Part shown: piece after piece, positions 45,901 through 60,900 of the stretch
How positions within the stretch are numbered: the stretch's first letter is position 1
Layout: every line of letters starts with the position of its first letter
Assembly (NCBI GenBank): GCA_016785225.1
Contig: JAFBJZ010000613.1
Location: 62,001 to 126,000, forward strand
Direction: 5' to 3'
From: Psettodes erumei
Taxonomy: Eukaryota; Chordata; Actinopteri; Pleuronectiformes; Psettodidae
DNA length: 64,000 bases
Notes under the pieces: model-generated
The model's input: only the letters and a program-made list of their open reading frames with translations
The model's database searches: none
What the model was told of the DNA's origin: nothing
Program-made: the position numbers and the translations under genes

Positions 45901-48600
45901 AAAGCCGCTATAAAAGCTCCACGCAAGTCCACCATTTGTTATCTGTCCAACCATATGGGCGTCTCTCAGGGGATTTCTATACAAACCAGCTCGTCCTCCT
46001 GGGCCTGCTTGGTTTTTACCTTATAGTTTACCATGGGAGGGATTTTATTTTATTTTTCCCTGAGTTCACGATTTCAGCCAATCAGCTCCGTATATAGACT
46101 CCCTGTCCCCGTCTCCGTCCCCGTCCTTGTCAGGATGAAATAACAAAGTGCCGGCACGCCTCTCTGTGCTTTCCTTCCCGGGGAAGGTCACAGTCATCAG
46201 CCTTGTATGATATGCCCGTGACTGAACGAGGTGCAGCGGTGTTGACTTTTCATGTTCACACATATAGATCCATCTCCCTCGTGTTGACACAATGTCGATG
46301 AATCCTTGTAAGGTCAGGGAGGGATAAGCGTACATGTGTTCAGTTTGTCATAGGAGAACCTCATCTCCTTTATCTTTTAATACTGGCCTCAACAGATCCA
46401 GAGGAAAAGTCAATAACAAAGAAACTTACAATGATGCTTGTTCCTACACAACCACCTTCTTTCCCTTCTCTTTAAAAGCTGCAGAAACACGATGGACAAA
46501 TACTGATTTAGCACGTGTGAAAAAAAAATGTGCATGACACCTCTGCAACGAAAGAGATTTAAAGGTCAGGTTTTGCAGAAAAGTTTTCTGCAAGGAAAAG
46601 GTCTTAAGATCGCTCCCAGCTCAGATGTGACAGTAATTACGCTTTATTGCCCTGGAACCAAACTTTGTCTGAATTTTTGTCAGAAATTTGCACACATGCT
46701 GCAGCCTGTCCGAGTGGCAGAAGCTGAGCATTTCAACAGTTTATCCACATCTTTTATCAAAGTTTTATTCCATAATCTGTGGGTGAATCAGTGCGTTGGT
46801 CAGGACCATTTCAGGGATGCAGATTTCTCTCCCTGAATCCGTGGGATTTAACACCTCACCGACTCTATTCTCGACCGTGACAGGGGTGGGGAGGAAGGGA
46901 AAAGCCGCAGAGAGCGGCCCCAACGCAGACGAGGGTTCCTCCAGCGACTGCCTGCCGTGTCAGCAGGGCTGCGCCTACTGTAAGGACGACACCCCCTGCG
47001 TGGCGCGGGAGGACGGGGCGCTCCGCATGGCCGTGCTCTCCTTCCAGTGCCTCTGCATGCTGATCGTCTTCATCGGCATGGTGCTCATCTACCACTTCCG
47101 CAGGAATAAGGTAGATGTTGGTACATTTTCATCACGAATGACCGAGGCTTTTCTCCTACTCACGCCGCATCGTGTGAAAATCACCATAAAGAATAAAAAT
47201 ATGAAAACACACATTCACTTCACAGTTACAGCGTCCTGTTTGATGCTCTCTGGGCCATATGGTCATCAAAGCCCCTTTGGATGAATAAATCATAATAATT
47301 TCAAACGCTGTCAGCACTAAAGCCTGTTTACTCTGATTTACACGTCAGGCCACTGACCACTTGATCTTTTACAGGTGAAGTGATAACATACAGGCTGGAG
47401 TGGAGTCGTAGTTCAGCCCCGCACTGTAACAACATATTCTCTGTGTTACCTTGAAGTTTACTTTGCAAATTCCCTTTCACCCCGAGCAAACTTTTGTCCA
47501 AACGCCAGTCTCCAGTCAGTTACCTGGTTTAATTAAAGGCTTTGTCTGGAGCGTCAGACGTGTGAGAATTAGCCTGAACTTGGCCGGCAGGGGAACGTCT
47601 CGCCGCTCCGTCGCCCACGCACCTGAAGCCTCTGCCATCGTATCAATCAGAGTCAAACAAAGGCTCGCTCCCGCTAATAAAGCCGATGAACGTTTCAGAC
47701 ACTCCAGGGCTGTGTCATAACTCAAAGACCGTCGATGTAATCCCCATTAATCTTATCAAACTAAGTTTAAGAGCTTAGTTTCAAAGCGCTTCTGATAAAT
47801 TAATAACCGATTAATTTGCATAAACAAATTGGGTTACAGATTTATTTATTTTAGAATATTTTAAAGAGGATACACACCACTCGTCTGGTAGCGACGGCGA
47901 GTGGTTGCCTTCTGTGTGTATTTTTAAATGGGGGGCACAGCTGTCTTTGTCATTGAAAGCCCCCTCCCCCACCCCCCACCCACCCTCAAGCATCTTGTCA
48001 ATTAGAGGACGATATGTTGTTTAACATATTACACAAGAGGTGCGCAGATAGTTCAACCGAAACGGCGAACCCTTCTATAAAAAGTCCTCAAGGCGGCGTC
48101 TTTCATTCGTCTTTGTTCACATTCAGCCAGCGAAGAAGAAGAAAGAGACATTCCCCTTTCAAATCCTCCTGGATTTTTATGATATCCTGTTGTTTTCCAC
48201 TTAATCCTGCAGTATGATAAGAGATACATTGCAGATTATATATCAATTTAGCAAAAAAAATCTGTCATAATATCTTAAAATACTGCAAACCAAGACCATG
48301 AATTATCTAGCCTTTTACAAAAGCTTCTTTTTTTCCCCAAATGGGACTTTCTGCATCATATCTTGAACAAAAATGAACATGAAAATTTTGCACCGTATCT
48401 AAGTGTTGTGTTTACAGCCTGTTGTGCTGCACAAGGGTCCAAACAACAACAAAACAACAAAAAAATGAAATGATCAATGACTGTGTGGATGTTTTAATAT
48501 TTGTCCTGTCTTTCAGAGTATCAGAGCATCAGGTCTGGTCCTGCTGGAGGCCATCCTGTGTGGAGCTCTGCTTCTCTACTTTCCGGTAAGCCTCAGACTC

Positions 48601-48634
<34 letters not shown>

Positions 48635-51600
48635 CGCGTGCACACGTGCAGACTCTCATCCCTTCACGTGCTCCGTTTCCTGACGTATTTGCTGATAATG
48701 TTCATGCCATGCTCCTCTGAGCCGAAAACAAAAATCTTCTCCTTGACTGAAGGTTGGCATTCAGTTTGACCTTCACTTCACGCCGCCGCTCATTCATCTC
48801 AAACAGAATCAGAGCTCAGAACAAAGTTTCATATCTGCCGCGGCGGCACAGAGCAGAGCAGGATTGTTTGCCCTGTCAGATAGTACGGCCCTCGGTTCAT
48901 AAATCATACCGTACGAGTGTTTCTTTTTTTCCCTGACAGCTGCATGGAGCTGTGATAAGCAGCGTTTTCACAGCCAAGGTGCACGTGTGATAAAACGGGA
49001 CTGGCAGAGACAAACATCCCGGGGCTTGTTGGTGACCCCCCGCTAACCGCACACAGAGCCGGCCAAAGGGCCCAGCAGCCGGTCCACGTGGCCATCTGTT
49101 GACCAGCCGCTCACGCTGCTCCACACAGGCCGCGCTCATTCAGACGAGCACAGGAAATAAACCGCATTATTTTCTCCTGACCTCCACCTCCCAATATTCT
49201 GTCATCTTCACACAGACTCTGCTGGGGCTCCTGTTTCCCCATCTATCTGCTAGTGATGGTGACCTCAATGCAATACATTCAGATTTATTTTGAATTTGAT
49301 GATAATAGAACCACACACCACCGTTCACCTCACAACACTCAGCACAAACAGCAGCGACGACAAAAAGATACTAGATAACTTGACAAATGCAGGATCCCAG
49401 TAATGTAGTTGTGCTGCAAAGATTCAAGGATAAAGGCAAAAATAAATATTTCCACAAAGCAAAAAATACTTTTGTAATAGATATAATTTGGAGCAGGAAC
49501 AAATAGTAGTTCACTGCAAAAATGTTGGGCTCTGAAAAACTATAACGGGCATTTTTCATTTGTTGACACATTGCATGGAAGAAACTTGGACATAATATAA
49601 TAATGACAGTGACTCTTTGGTTTTCTACATTTTGTTGTGTCCTGCAGACAGAGCTCTGGGTTCAAGTTTAAGCAAAGAAATAGTTTGTTATCCAGCAAAC
49701 TTCACTTTGTGTGCTGGGTTTTGTTTGCTTCCTCTGGCTTTCATGACTTCTGGATTCTTCCTGAGAGGAATAAAAAGCTCCCGAGTGAAAACGGCTGCGG
49801 TTAGCTTCCTGTGACACTGAGACGCTCTCTCCATTTAATGAACCAAACAAAATGGATGGTGATCGAGTGTAATACAGCTCAAACATGTGGAGACAATAAC
49901 AAAGTCTCGCAAAAAAACCCTCAACTCATCATCATGTAATCCAGCCGCGCAATCAGTGAAGATCAGCCTGTGTGCGTTTGTTTTAAAACAAACACTGACC
50001 TGGTTTGTCGGTTGAAGCACCTGATTATTCAGGCCGATGACCAGCCTCCGTCCAACACCCCCATGCCATCGATTTACATGAATCCACCATTATGTCTTCC
50101 TCGTGGGTGCCTGGGGCATTGGCTAATTGCAATTTAGTTGCAATCATGTGGAGCTATATGCTTAGCAAAGCAATGCAGGGTAAATGTAATTAAAGCCAAC
50201 TGATTTAGAGCCGGCTAATCAATGCAATTTGCTGCGACAAGGTCCCGGAAAGTAATAATGTTTGGAATCTGCAGGGTGAAAGGAAGCAGTGGAGCCAGGT
50301 TATTGGCTGTGTGAATGAAGGAATGAATGAATAGAGGTTTGTATTCCTGTATCGGGCTGTTGATGGCAACGAATGCTAAAAATAGACTGTCTGTAAAAAA
50401 AGAAAACAAGAAAAGAAAAGGTAGTTAACTTTGTAGGTTTGGAGATGACAGTTTCCCTGCACGTTGCTGTGCGCTGTCGTGCAGAAGCGACCGATCTGGT
50501 TTGGATTAAACGTCTCAGCCCGATAAATGTGAAAGCAGCATCTTTCTGTGCAGCACGCTGGATTGATCTCCACCCTGATGCATCTCCACCTACCCCCCAC
50601 CACCACCACCACCTCTCCTACACTCACACGCCTCCCCACCCTGCGAATCCCACACGAGCAGCGGCTGCGAGGGTGAGACGCATCACTCCCAATCTAAATA
50701 TAGATTCAGAAATATTCTGCCGCCGCTTCTATTTTAAATGATTCCTCTGTTATTGAGCAGGAGCGGATACATCTCATCCTGCTCCCATGGCATTCTGCTT
50801 TGTGGAGTAATGATACCCCCTCCCCTCTCCTTTTCCCTCCCAAGTGTGTCACATGCAATAACTTCAGCCTCCCCCCTCCTCCCCTCATGCCCTGAAATGA
50901 AAGGGGGAGGAGGAAGGAACAGGGAGTGCACAAGGAGAGAGAGAGCGAGGTGAAATTATGGCAGTGCCAAAGCCGGCTATTTCCGTCTGGCTGTGGAGCT
51001 GAGAGCGGGAGAGCGGACACGGGTTTGTGATTCACAATGTGATCCCTGGATTAGCTTGCCAGCCCCGCGTTTGTCTCTTTGCGGCTTCTTATTGACGCTG
51101 CTGGGGAGGCTTAGATGGGAGAAGTCAGTTTGTGTTGCTATTGCGACTTGTTTTTTTGTTTTGTTGTGGGTTTTTTTGTCGCTTTTGTCAGACGCCACCG
51201 GCTCCTCCAGTCGAGCCGGGCGTGCATTCACACGCTGGTAATGAATCGCGGGCGTTGCATTGTGGTGCCACCTGGCATCCGCTTGTCAAAAGACACTCTG
51301 ACATCACGGCCTCAGAAAACGGAGAGTGAGGAAACATGACTTCACTCCTCGTAAAGATATTCTCAGGCTTGTGTTGTCCAAACTGCAGCTCATGTGTCAC
51401 ACCGTGACGTTCTCACTCTCTCTCTCCTCAGTCCACTTCTACATGTTTACCTCGCGTCACTTGAGCTCAAGAAAACGGTTCCTGGCAGGAAACACAATGA
51501 GGCCGTGGAACGGACTCACTTATTGATTTTAGTTTCTGCTATTTGATTTAATCCCCTTAATGCTGTTGCACCTCTGTCTCAAACCAGCCTTTTTCATTTA

Positions 51601-54479
51601 CAAGCACATGAACAAAACAACCCAGGTAAACATATGCATGGCCAAGAAATGACGTTTCACGTTTGTCATTTATTTTATGGTTTTTTTCCTAAAATCAAGT
51701 AGCTGCTGTGAGCTAACCAGGCTACTTAGCTACATGTAGACTCATCTCCCCCTCTCTGTTTCCCAGCACATCTGTGTGTGCACCAGTGCAGTCTGCCCTA
51801 GAGACAGCGCTCCTTGTTGCTCTCTCCCCCTGCGAGGCTCGTCACACCTCCCGCTCTGCTGCCTGCCTGTGCATTCGTTAACGGGAACTTTCCTATTTTA
51901 CATGTCGCTGCGGTGTTTCTGCAGTGCACCCCCGTGGTGAGGTTTGCAGCAGCGAAGGGATTTCACACGCTGAAGTCCAAGGCCAAATGAATTTATGTGT
52001 GTGAGTCCGATGCAAGCCACACTACACTAAAAAGGCGAGGAGGCTGTGTGGCAGGGTGGAGAGCCTTTAGCCCCAACCTTCTCCCAGGGGCAGGCGATTC
52101 CTGAAGAGCCATCAAGGCTTCACAGTAACAAAAGTCTTTCCACCTGTCCACTCCCAGCGTTGTCTCGGTGCCGAGCCGGGGCCAAGGTGCCGCTTCAGCC
52201 CGACTTGGGGCGTCGCTGTGCGTAGCGGGCAGGAAGGCCGGGCTTCACAGCACATCAGGGGGCTAATGAGAAACAGTATGGCCAGGGGATAATGTAGCCT
52301 GACCTGACAGGCCATGAAACACAGTCTGCCAGAACATTTCTCTCCCTTGCTCTGCTCTGCCTTCCATCCAAGCTGTTCTGACACTTCCAATCTGACTTAA
52401 GTGGATCTGGAGGGTTTCCGTGTGCATTCGCAGCCCTCCCTTCATACTCTGCTTCCTCTGCAAAGTGCCAAAGAGCCTCTCCCAAAACATACGAAGTTGA
52501 GGATGCTGCAGCTGGAGTGCTCCTTCTACCCACATGAGCCCAGAGATCAGGAGTATGATATATAGGAAGAAGAAAGATAGCATCAACACGTGTAGGCAGG
52601 TTACTCCCTCTCTGATGTGTCCCCTTGTGCCGGGGCAAGATGGGAATATCTCCCTGGGTCTAACTGGTGATGAGCAGGGAAGGGAATTGTGGGAGGCGAG
52701 CGCCTGGCGGCCCTGGTCCTGACTGTGCAGAGGCCGGGCTGGATGTAATTTACACTCAGCCCACCTCGGGGAGCGGCGGGAGCAGAAGGAACCATTACCT
52801 CCCTGCAGAAGGCGGCCCTTCCCGTGTGCCAGTGAGTGTCGGCTTTCATATAAAAATGGATCCATTGCTATCACAACACCCCACCTCTCCTGAGCTCCCA
52901 CCTCCCACTCGCTCATACTGAAGGTGTTTCTGAGAGTTAAAAGGAAAAAACAAGAGAGGAGACGGGGAATGAGCAGGAGATGATGACCAGGAAAAGCGGG
53001 GCATGGGCGGACCGGGCGACTGTCACCATTTCATGTCAAAACATTAAAAGTAGCAGCAGAGCTTTGTTGTGACAGGATGATTCCCGCGGCTGCACCATCC
53101 TATTCTCCACTCAGATGGAGACAGACACGCTAAATGGCTGAAAGTCATTTCTCTCCCCCTTTAGCTGGTAGCACTTTCCAAAGAAACTGCGATAACAAAA
53201 GGCTGAATTTCAGCTCCGCCTGTTCTCTTGACGGGTGCGGGCTCTCGGTTTGAGCTGCTTCTGAATTTAAAAACCTGTTTATATGATATGAATGACTGAT
53301 GATTAATTGATGATAAATTATTTGGCCATCGTCATTTCTTGAGGTTGCTCTTCTGTCCATCATAGCTGCCGACCCTGAGAATTAATTTTGACCTTGTATT
53401 AGGTGTAACTGACTCATGAGGCATCAAAACAATCTTATTAGGTTCTTTCCTCTCTCATTAATAGATTAAATTAATATGTTTCTGAAGGGATTGGCAGTTT
53501 GCTTTACGGCCCGAAAGAGAAACTCTGTGCTGAAACTAGCTCAGAGTAGAGTGGGAGGCTGAAGCAGAAAGTTGCAGGGGTTTATGGGAAAGTTTGTTAG
53601 CTCTGTTCCCAAGCAAACAAATGTTGAAATCTGCACTGCGGCCGGAATGAGTCTGGAAAGAAAATGAGAAATGGGACGTTATATTATAGTTTTTTTCCCA
53701 TGAGAAAAGTAAAGTCAGCGAGGGACAGGTCTGCCATCCCGTGAGCCCCTGACCTTCGTAGAAAAGAGGGATCGATCTCTAAAGCTTTCATCCTCTTCAC
53801 ACACACACACACACACACACACAAGTCCCTGCTCGCTCCCATTTACATTTTTACGGTCTACACATTACAAGTTAATTACACACTGCTGCCTCTTTTTTCG
53901 GCGCTCTTCTGCTAACTGCATCACTCTAATAAAAGAGTCCACCCACTTTCTTTTTTTAAGTGTTATTGGTTGAATATCTCCTGTTTGCCCTGGAGCGAGA
54001 GCTAATTATCTAAAGCAGTCTAGCTCTAAATGATTTGTGCGTGCTCCATCGTGCATCCATTCGGGAGTCGGATTTGGATGTGGGTGTATTATTGTCCTCA
54101 CGCGAAGCCTTCGGGGACTTTAAAGTGCCAGAGTTTGGTTTGTTTTTTTTCTACATTAAAGTTAGGCAGGAACTGTGTTTAGTCATAGGTAAGGTCGTAG
54201 ACAAGGTCTCACGGTTCTTTCTGTTGCATGATGTTTTGTCCACCCTTGTGTAAAGGCCGGTGAAAAATGGACGCAGACAAACAGAGGGAAGAGAAAGAAA
54301 TGAGGGTATTTCATTTGACATTTGTGAAAGTTTTCATCCCTGCGTCGTCAGCACTTTCAAAATGGACACAACTAATCAGATAACACAAAACCAAATGAAG
54401 ACGCACACGCGTGCTCGCACCACAGCTGGCCGGGTTTCATCACCATCGAGTCGACAGGGACACCGACCCACTGAATCTG

Positions 54480-54520
<41 letters not shown>

Positions 54521-55537
54521 AGCCAGCTGGCGGGTGCTGAAATGAGAAATGATTAGGAATGAAAGATAACTGCAAATTAAGTGAGCGAGTGTTGATTGAA
54601 TGGGTGAGCGTGTGAATCTCACTCGACGCGCCGTGTGATCGCGCTTCAGAAACCTAACAGGTGAAAGGAAGGGATGAATCGATGAAGGGATTATGTGCGT
54701 TAATGCCGTAAACCTCCTTTTTCACGAGCCACAAACGTCCCCGTGATGAAATCTGAGCGAGTTCAACTCAAATCTATATTTTCCTACGCTGTCTCTCACT
54801 CACGCTCCCTCTGTTTGGGATTCGGCCGGGTTCAATTCAAATTTCTCTTTGGGAAACACAGAGAGAAGGTAACATGTGCCATTTGTGGCTGCTCTTTATC
54901 TGCATCATCACAGGTTCAAACCTCCAGCGACTTCCGACGTTCCCGTCGACAGACAAAACCTGCTGTCAGCTGAACATGGCTGTCTCAGTCCCTCTGCATC
55001 TATAAGAACACAGCAACGTCTGAAGCTCCCTAATTAACACATCACGCATTGTTTGTTTCATTTTTAATCAATTTTTCTCAATGGAAAACTGAAGCCAGGC
55101 CTTGAAAGAGGACATGGCACACTTTGTTCTGCCCCCCATGACGACATGTTGTTTTGGAGGGCGGCTGCAGGAGCAGGTTGTGTTAAATCAGGTGTCTGGG
55201 GACCAGCTGGGACACCTGCCGGCCGCAGATACACTCGCTCCTAAGAATAGCAGCGTGAAACAACAGTAACAGTTATGAAATCTGGTCTCTTTGTTTCGGA
55301 CCGTGTGATGAAGTGTCACAACCACGTGCTGCCGCCGCTGAGGCCGAGCGACGTCGTCGCATTTAAACGGTGTTGGCTAACGGGGCCGCTCGATGTCGGC
55401 AACGCTCGCTCAGCATTTCCACGAGTATTTACTCATGCTGTAACTGAGACGGGGGGGGGCTGAAGAGTAGTAAGAGTGTTGATAATTGTCTCCTCCATAT
55501 TGACGTCCATTAGATGGGCATGCAGCATCCTGATCCT

Positions 55538-55568
<31 letters not shown>

Positions 55569-57899
55569 CGGAGAGCAACACCTGATCCCACAGCGCTGAA
55601 CCCGTGATTCCTACCACTTAGCATTGATTATTAATGGGAGGTTTGAGAAGAAGAAAGCGATCGTACTCTTTCTGCACGCTGGCGTTAGGAGAAACCTGCT
55701 GGAGGGGTCAGCGCCGGGACTTCGCCGGGGCGAGCGGGTTTGCGTGAATTTGCAGAATGTCACCCGAGGGTCACGGCGACATTTGAGGACAATGACTCGG
55801 CTTATTTTTTTTTCCACTAAAATATGAGTATCAACATTGCTTTGAGCATCGACGAGGACGTGGTGGTGGTGGTGGGGAGAGCTGAGCGTCCACGGGGAAC
55901 ACGTTGTTGGTTTTGTGTTACAGTGAGAAAATGGAGATGGAATTTCAGCGTGTTTCTGTTTATCAACGTCTCCTTCACGGACAAAAATGAAGGGGGTGGG
56001 CACCACATCATAATGTAGAAATTATCATTATTATTATTATAAAACAATAACACATATTTGTCCACAGAAATATCTACAATAACTTTATTGACACTGTCAG
56101 GCACACGTGAATGATTTTTAACTACAGTTGTGGTCGCACCGTTAAAGAAAAAACTTTTTCTTCATGAGACTCTTTCACAGTGTTTGGCATCGAGGGGAAC
56201 GATGCTGCGATAACAACCCCCACCCCCACCCACCACCTACACCACCCATTTCTGTCCCATCGCTAAACAGCACCAGCCTCACACTGGCACGTGATGAGAG
56301 ATCCAGCTGCTGTTTTGTAGTTTATCTAAAAAGGAGTCACGAGCCGTGTTTTTCCCCGGTGCCTTTTTTTTTTGCTCCTCTTCCTGCGCCCTCTTCCGTC
56401 CCCCTGGACTCAAACGTGCGTCAGCAAGTTGCTGAGCGCCGGCCCGGCCTGCTCGCTCTTTATCGGCTCCCGTGCCTCCTCTCTCTCTATTTGGTAAGAA
56501 AATGCTCGGAGGATGCTGTTATTTAGATATTTGGTGTGGTGACGACTAGCAGCCTGTTTGCATTTAAGATTTAACAGACGAGCCCTCATCAATTCATTAT
56601 TTGCTCTGCGCCACATTCCCTTTGCAAAGCCGAGTCAACTGGAGCGAGCTTTGTTTGACTCAGAAGTTTTGCGGGCTCTGTCGGCCAGCGAGGATGTGGA
56701 CCACCCTCTCTCTCATGGGGTGGGGGTGGAGGGGGTGGGGTGGAGGTGGAGGGTGAAGGGGGTCCTCCGTGTCCCTTTACTGACTCAAACCTAGTGAGCA
56801 AAACACATCCACATGCCTGCGTCTTCGCCGCTGCCTGAGGGAACGTATTAATGCCTCGGCTAATCCGATTAACATTAACAATCCCACAGGGGAAATCGCT
56901 GCACATCTGCAACGGACAGATAATTATGTTGCCTCAGATGTTTGTTTCTTTGCCTTTTTGTGTGTGTGTGTTTGTTTTGGCACTTTTTTTATGTCTCTGG
57001 AAGACCATCAGTGTTTGTTCTTTTCTGTCAGTTTGGATGGGCAACATTTCAGTGCGTTTCTAGGTCTTTGTCCTCGTCCTCGTCTCAAGGACACGTGTAT
57101 GTGAGCAGCCTCAGATAAAGGTTTTTTATCAGTCATGCCAACGATGGTCATGAAATGTCACTGCACTTTGATTTCATTTGAACAAATGCAATTCATAAAT
57201 TTCTCCAGAAAATGGCTGAACAAATAGTTTTGTACTGAGAGTGATGTTAGTAATGAGTAGTCGAGGCAGCACCGGTGGTAGTATCTGTAGTACTACTCAT
57301 AGTAATTATAGTAAATATTGTAAAAGTCGAAGCAGCATGAGTCATCACACACAGCACAGCATTACTCAGGTTTAAAGTGGCAGTAAAAGTAAATGTTGAT
57401 TGCGCAGTATAGAATAACAACATCGCTGACATTTAGAATAGTTTCAGCTTCGCATTCACGATGCATCTAGACCGAGTACGAAACCTCGGGGGAGAGCGAC
57501 GGCTCAGTTTACAGCACAAAAACGATGTACGTCTGCCATCGTGGAGCCACAAACAGATCAGTGCTTCTGTTCCCCCACAGTGAAGGCCGGCCATCGGTTA
57601 GCCTGTCCCAGGTCGCAGAAAGACAAAGCAACTATTGGAAAACTCAACCCAGAAATAGTCTGTTTCCACTTTAACTGCTGTATTACAAGAAACACTGTCA
57701 ATTCAAGGAAGTTTCCTTCGGCTTTAATCCAACTGATTTGAATTCTTTGTCATTCGAGGCTCTCCTTTGTCCTCTACCAGGTCGGGATCCTGTATTTCCA
57801 GCCGGGTGTTTTCCGGTGCATCCTGCTGCGATGGGTCCGACTGCTGGGTTTCGCTACTGTCTACGGGACGGTGACTCTTAAGTTGTACAGGTAACACAC

Positions 57900-57947
<48 letters not shown>

Positions 57948-60900
57948 CCACAGGAGAAGCCTTGGCCCCAAATATTCTCCATCCGAAGCATAACGCAGTA
58001 TTGAATCGTGGTTATTAAGAGACAAACCAAGACACAAATGTGTGTGCGAGCAGCAGGGGAAGGGAAAGGACTGCCAGAGGATACGGTGGGGGTGAGAGCA
58101 GGGGGGGTTATCCAGCACTGAATAACCGATAATGAGACAGCGGCTCTGCTGTATTTAAAGTAATGCGCTTGAAATTGTTCATCTGTGGGCCTTTCTGTCA
58201 GGTGTATCTGTCAAAAAGGCCTAATGAAGATGCTGATTAAGAGGATGTGGCTAATGCGAGCGGGAGCCGGGTAAACCCTTAGAGGTGCAAAGTTAACATA
58301 TTGCACAGATCAATTTTTGATGGGGGGCTCATTAGCGGGGAGCGCAGTGGACACTTCATCAATGCCCGTGAAGGGCAGAGCCTAAGAATAGCGTCCAGCG
58401 GTCATGTGCTCGGCAGAATTGAATTTGAGTCTTTTGGTCTGTCTGTGAAATTAAAGCTACTGGACACAGAAGAGCAAAGACTGCCGGCTACAAACTATGA
58501 TGCATGTTATAGCTAAAATGTTCTGCTGCACTGAAGTGTGTTCAGATTGAGATTAAAAGGGGGGGAGTGTTACATGTGTTAAGTGTTACACGAACAGAAA
58601 TTGCAGCGCTGTATCTGATCGGCAAAGTTCACCAGCAACAATTTCAACAGCAGAATAATCAGCAAACTTAAACAAAACGACAAAATTTGACTGGTTGTAG
58701 CTTGTCACATGTGGTTACGTTCTTCCCGCTACATTCCTGAGCTGTCATCGTGACAACAACAAACACGGCTGAGGTTGAGGAACCGTCCTGCTTTGTTTAG
58801 GTTAAGGCACAAAGACAACTCAGTTAGGTTCAGGAAAAATGGAAAAATGAGCTTCTGCTCTTCCCCCCCGCAGGGTCCTGAAGGTGTTCCTGTCCCGGAC
58901 GGCCCAGAGGATCCCCTACATGACCAGCTGGCGAGTGCTGCGTCTGCTGGGCATCATCCTGCTCATCGTCTGCTGGTTCCTGGTGGCCTGGACGTCCGCC
59001 GTCTGCCAGAACCCGGACAGGAAGTCGGCTCTCATCGACGTGGGCTACACGCCCGACGGGCTGCAGTTCAGCATGTGCCTGCTGGATCGCTGGGACTACA
59101 TGATGGCTGTCGGTAAGCCCCGTCACCGCCCTCCGCTGCGAGTAGATTAATAGATGCTGCACTCTGCGTGTGTGCACCGCGGCGAGAAAACACAGGTTAT
59201 TTGAGGTACTCATGGCGTAAAATCAGGAGGTAATTTGTTTGGCATGACACATTTGGAGTTCAAAGAGAGTGAGAGAGATGAGGGAAGAGTGAGTGATGAG
59301 GAGAAGTGGGTTGACTAAGACAGTTTGCCTCCATCTACATTTGGCAACGCTCTCATGTTTCCCAAAAGAAGACATTAATCCTCTCCACCGGTGCAACACT
59401 TTTGGATGTTTTCCCGCGTTCGGCCTGGAGGAGAGCGGGGCGACCGGCAGCAGATGAAGACAGATGAGGAAATCAAAGAAGCTCGGAGGGGAGCCGCATC
59501 CGCGCGCCGAGGAAAATCTGCATGCTGTTTTACGCCTGCTGACTCAGGCTCCGTGAGCGAGAACCGCGGCTTCTTTTCTGACGCCTGGGAAAACAGATGG
59601 ACCCCCAGCAGAGGCGACACGCTGCGATACTGTATACCGAGGACAGACTCCCTCTCTGTTCATTAGGAGGCAAAAATAGGTTTTTCTAACGGGGATGTGC
59701 GGGTCAGCTCTGACGTCACCTGCGTGCTGGTCATAAATCTGAGAACCACTTCAGGATGCAATAAATCTCTCAGCTTTAGTAATCCACACCTGCGTGCACT
59801 CACAGTCAGTGGTCTAATTGTAATTCAAAACAGCAGGCGAAGGCACCGTTTAAAACCAATAAAGATTTAGTCCTGACCTACTAATGCACAGCAAAACTGC
59901 GGTTTCAGCGAATGCAACCATGTGTTCATTTAATCTAGAATATTACATTAGCTTTAATCATATTTCTCTCGCATTCTTGCTGACCCGTCAGCGTTTTTTT
60001 AGGCTGGCTGCGCTGTATAAACAACAAACAGTTAGCGAAGCCATCTTGAATAATAAATGTTGAGTTGTCATTAAAAGTTCCAAAAAAAAAAGCAGGTGTC
60101 ACGCTGCAGCAGGAGAAACAGCAGTGAGGAACTTTTTCACAAACAGGGAAACCAAAACTTGTTCTTGTGATTGCTTCACAACAGAACTGCAGAGCATTAT
60201 TATGAATAAACATGAATAAATCCATCATGACTTATAGACCCTGAATCTTCCTGTTCCCTTCCTGCCTTTCACACAACAAACCTAAGAAATAACACCTTTA
60301 TATGAATGGCCAATTGCATCTCACACCCACTGTTGTTCCCACTGAGAGGAACTCGTGATTCACTGAGACCTGACAGCGCCACAGTTCAAGTGCCCAACGC
60401 CATAAATGTCACAATAAAGCCAACAGGTTTGCACTGAACAAGCAGCGTGTTTGCTGCTGCGGAGCTGGCTGCCCAGGAAACGTTGCATGGGGTTGCTATG
60501 GTGGTGCACAGGGATCTGTTTATTGTCCAGAGAATAGAGCCACAGCTGTTAGAACTGAGTCTGAAAGTGTCTGTGAGCAGGGCATTGTCCTGTAAACCCG
60601 CATTGTACTCCAGTTCGGGCCCTGAGAGGACGTGCAGTGGCCGCGTCCCTTTTCTGTGGCCTGTAAAGCCTGTGCACTGCAAGGAGACGTTCACCGCCTC
60701 CTCCTCTTTCTCGCCCCACAGCCGAGTTCCTCTTCCTGCTGTGGGCCGTGTACCTGTGCTACGCCGTGAGGACGGTGCCGTCGGCCTTCCACGAGCCGCG
60801 CTACATGGCCATCGCCGTTCACAACGAGCTCATCCTGTCGGCGATATTCTACGTCATCAGGTAACGCCTGACAAATGGCTGCGTGGGCCTACTGTTCTGT

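Larger units (their letters stand above)
48586..57780 (+). other. gpr158 intron 5
   Basis: 9.2 kb. Contains several CA/TG tracts, a G-rich quadruplex-like stretch at 56717-56762 and a 217-codon antisense frame at 52263-52916 that matches no family I know. No exon of another gene recognised. Confidence 0.5.

Noticed and set aside
46796..46883. Extension of gpr158 exon 4 upstream in the same frame
   Set aside because: Open by chance through the intron end; phase and the gtgacag acceptor place the exon start at 46884.
52263..52916. 217-codon antisense frame in gpr158 intron 5
   Set aside because: Contains one hydrophobic stretch but no recognisable family, and there are other overlapping frames on the same strand. 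Treated as chance or composition.
57240..57330. AGT/TAG-rich stretch as a minisatellite
   Set aside because: Trinucleotides recur but without a steady unit or period; ordinary low complexity.
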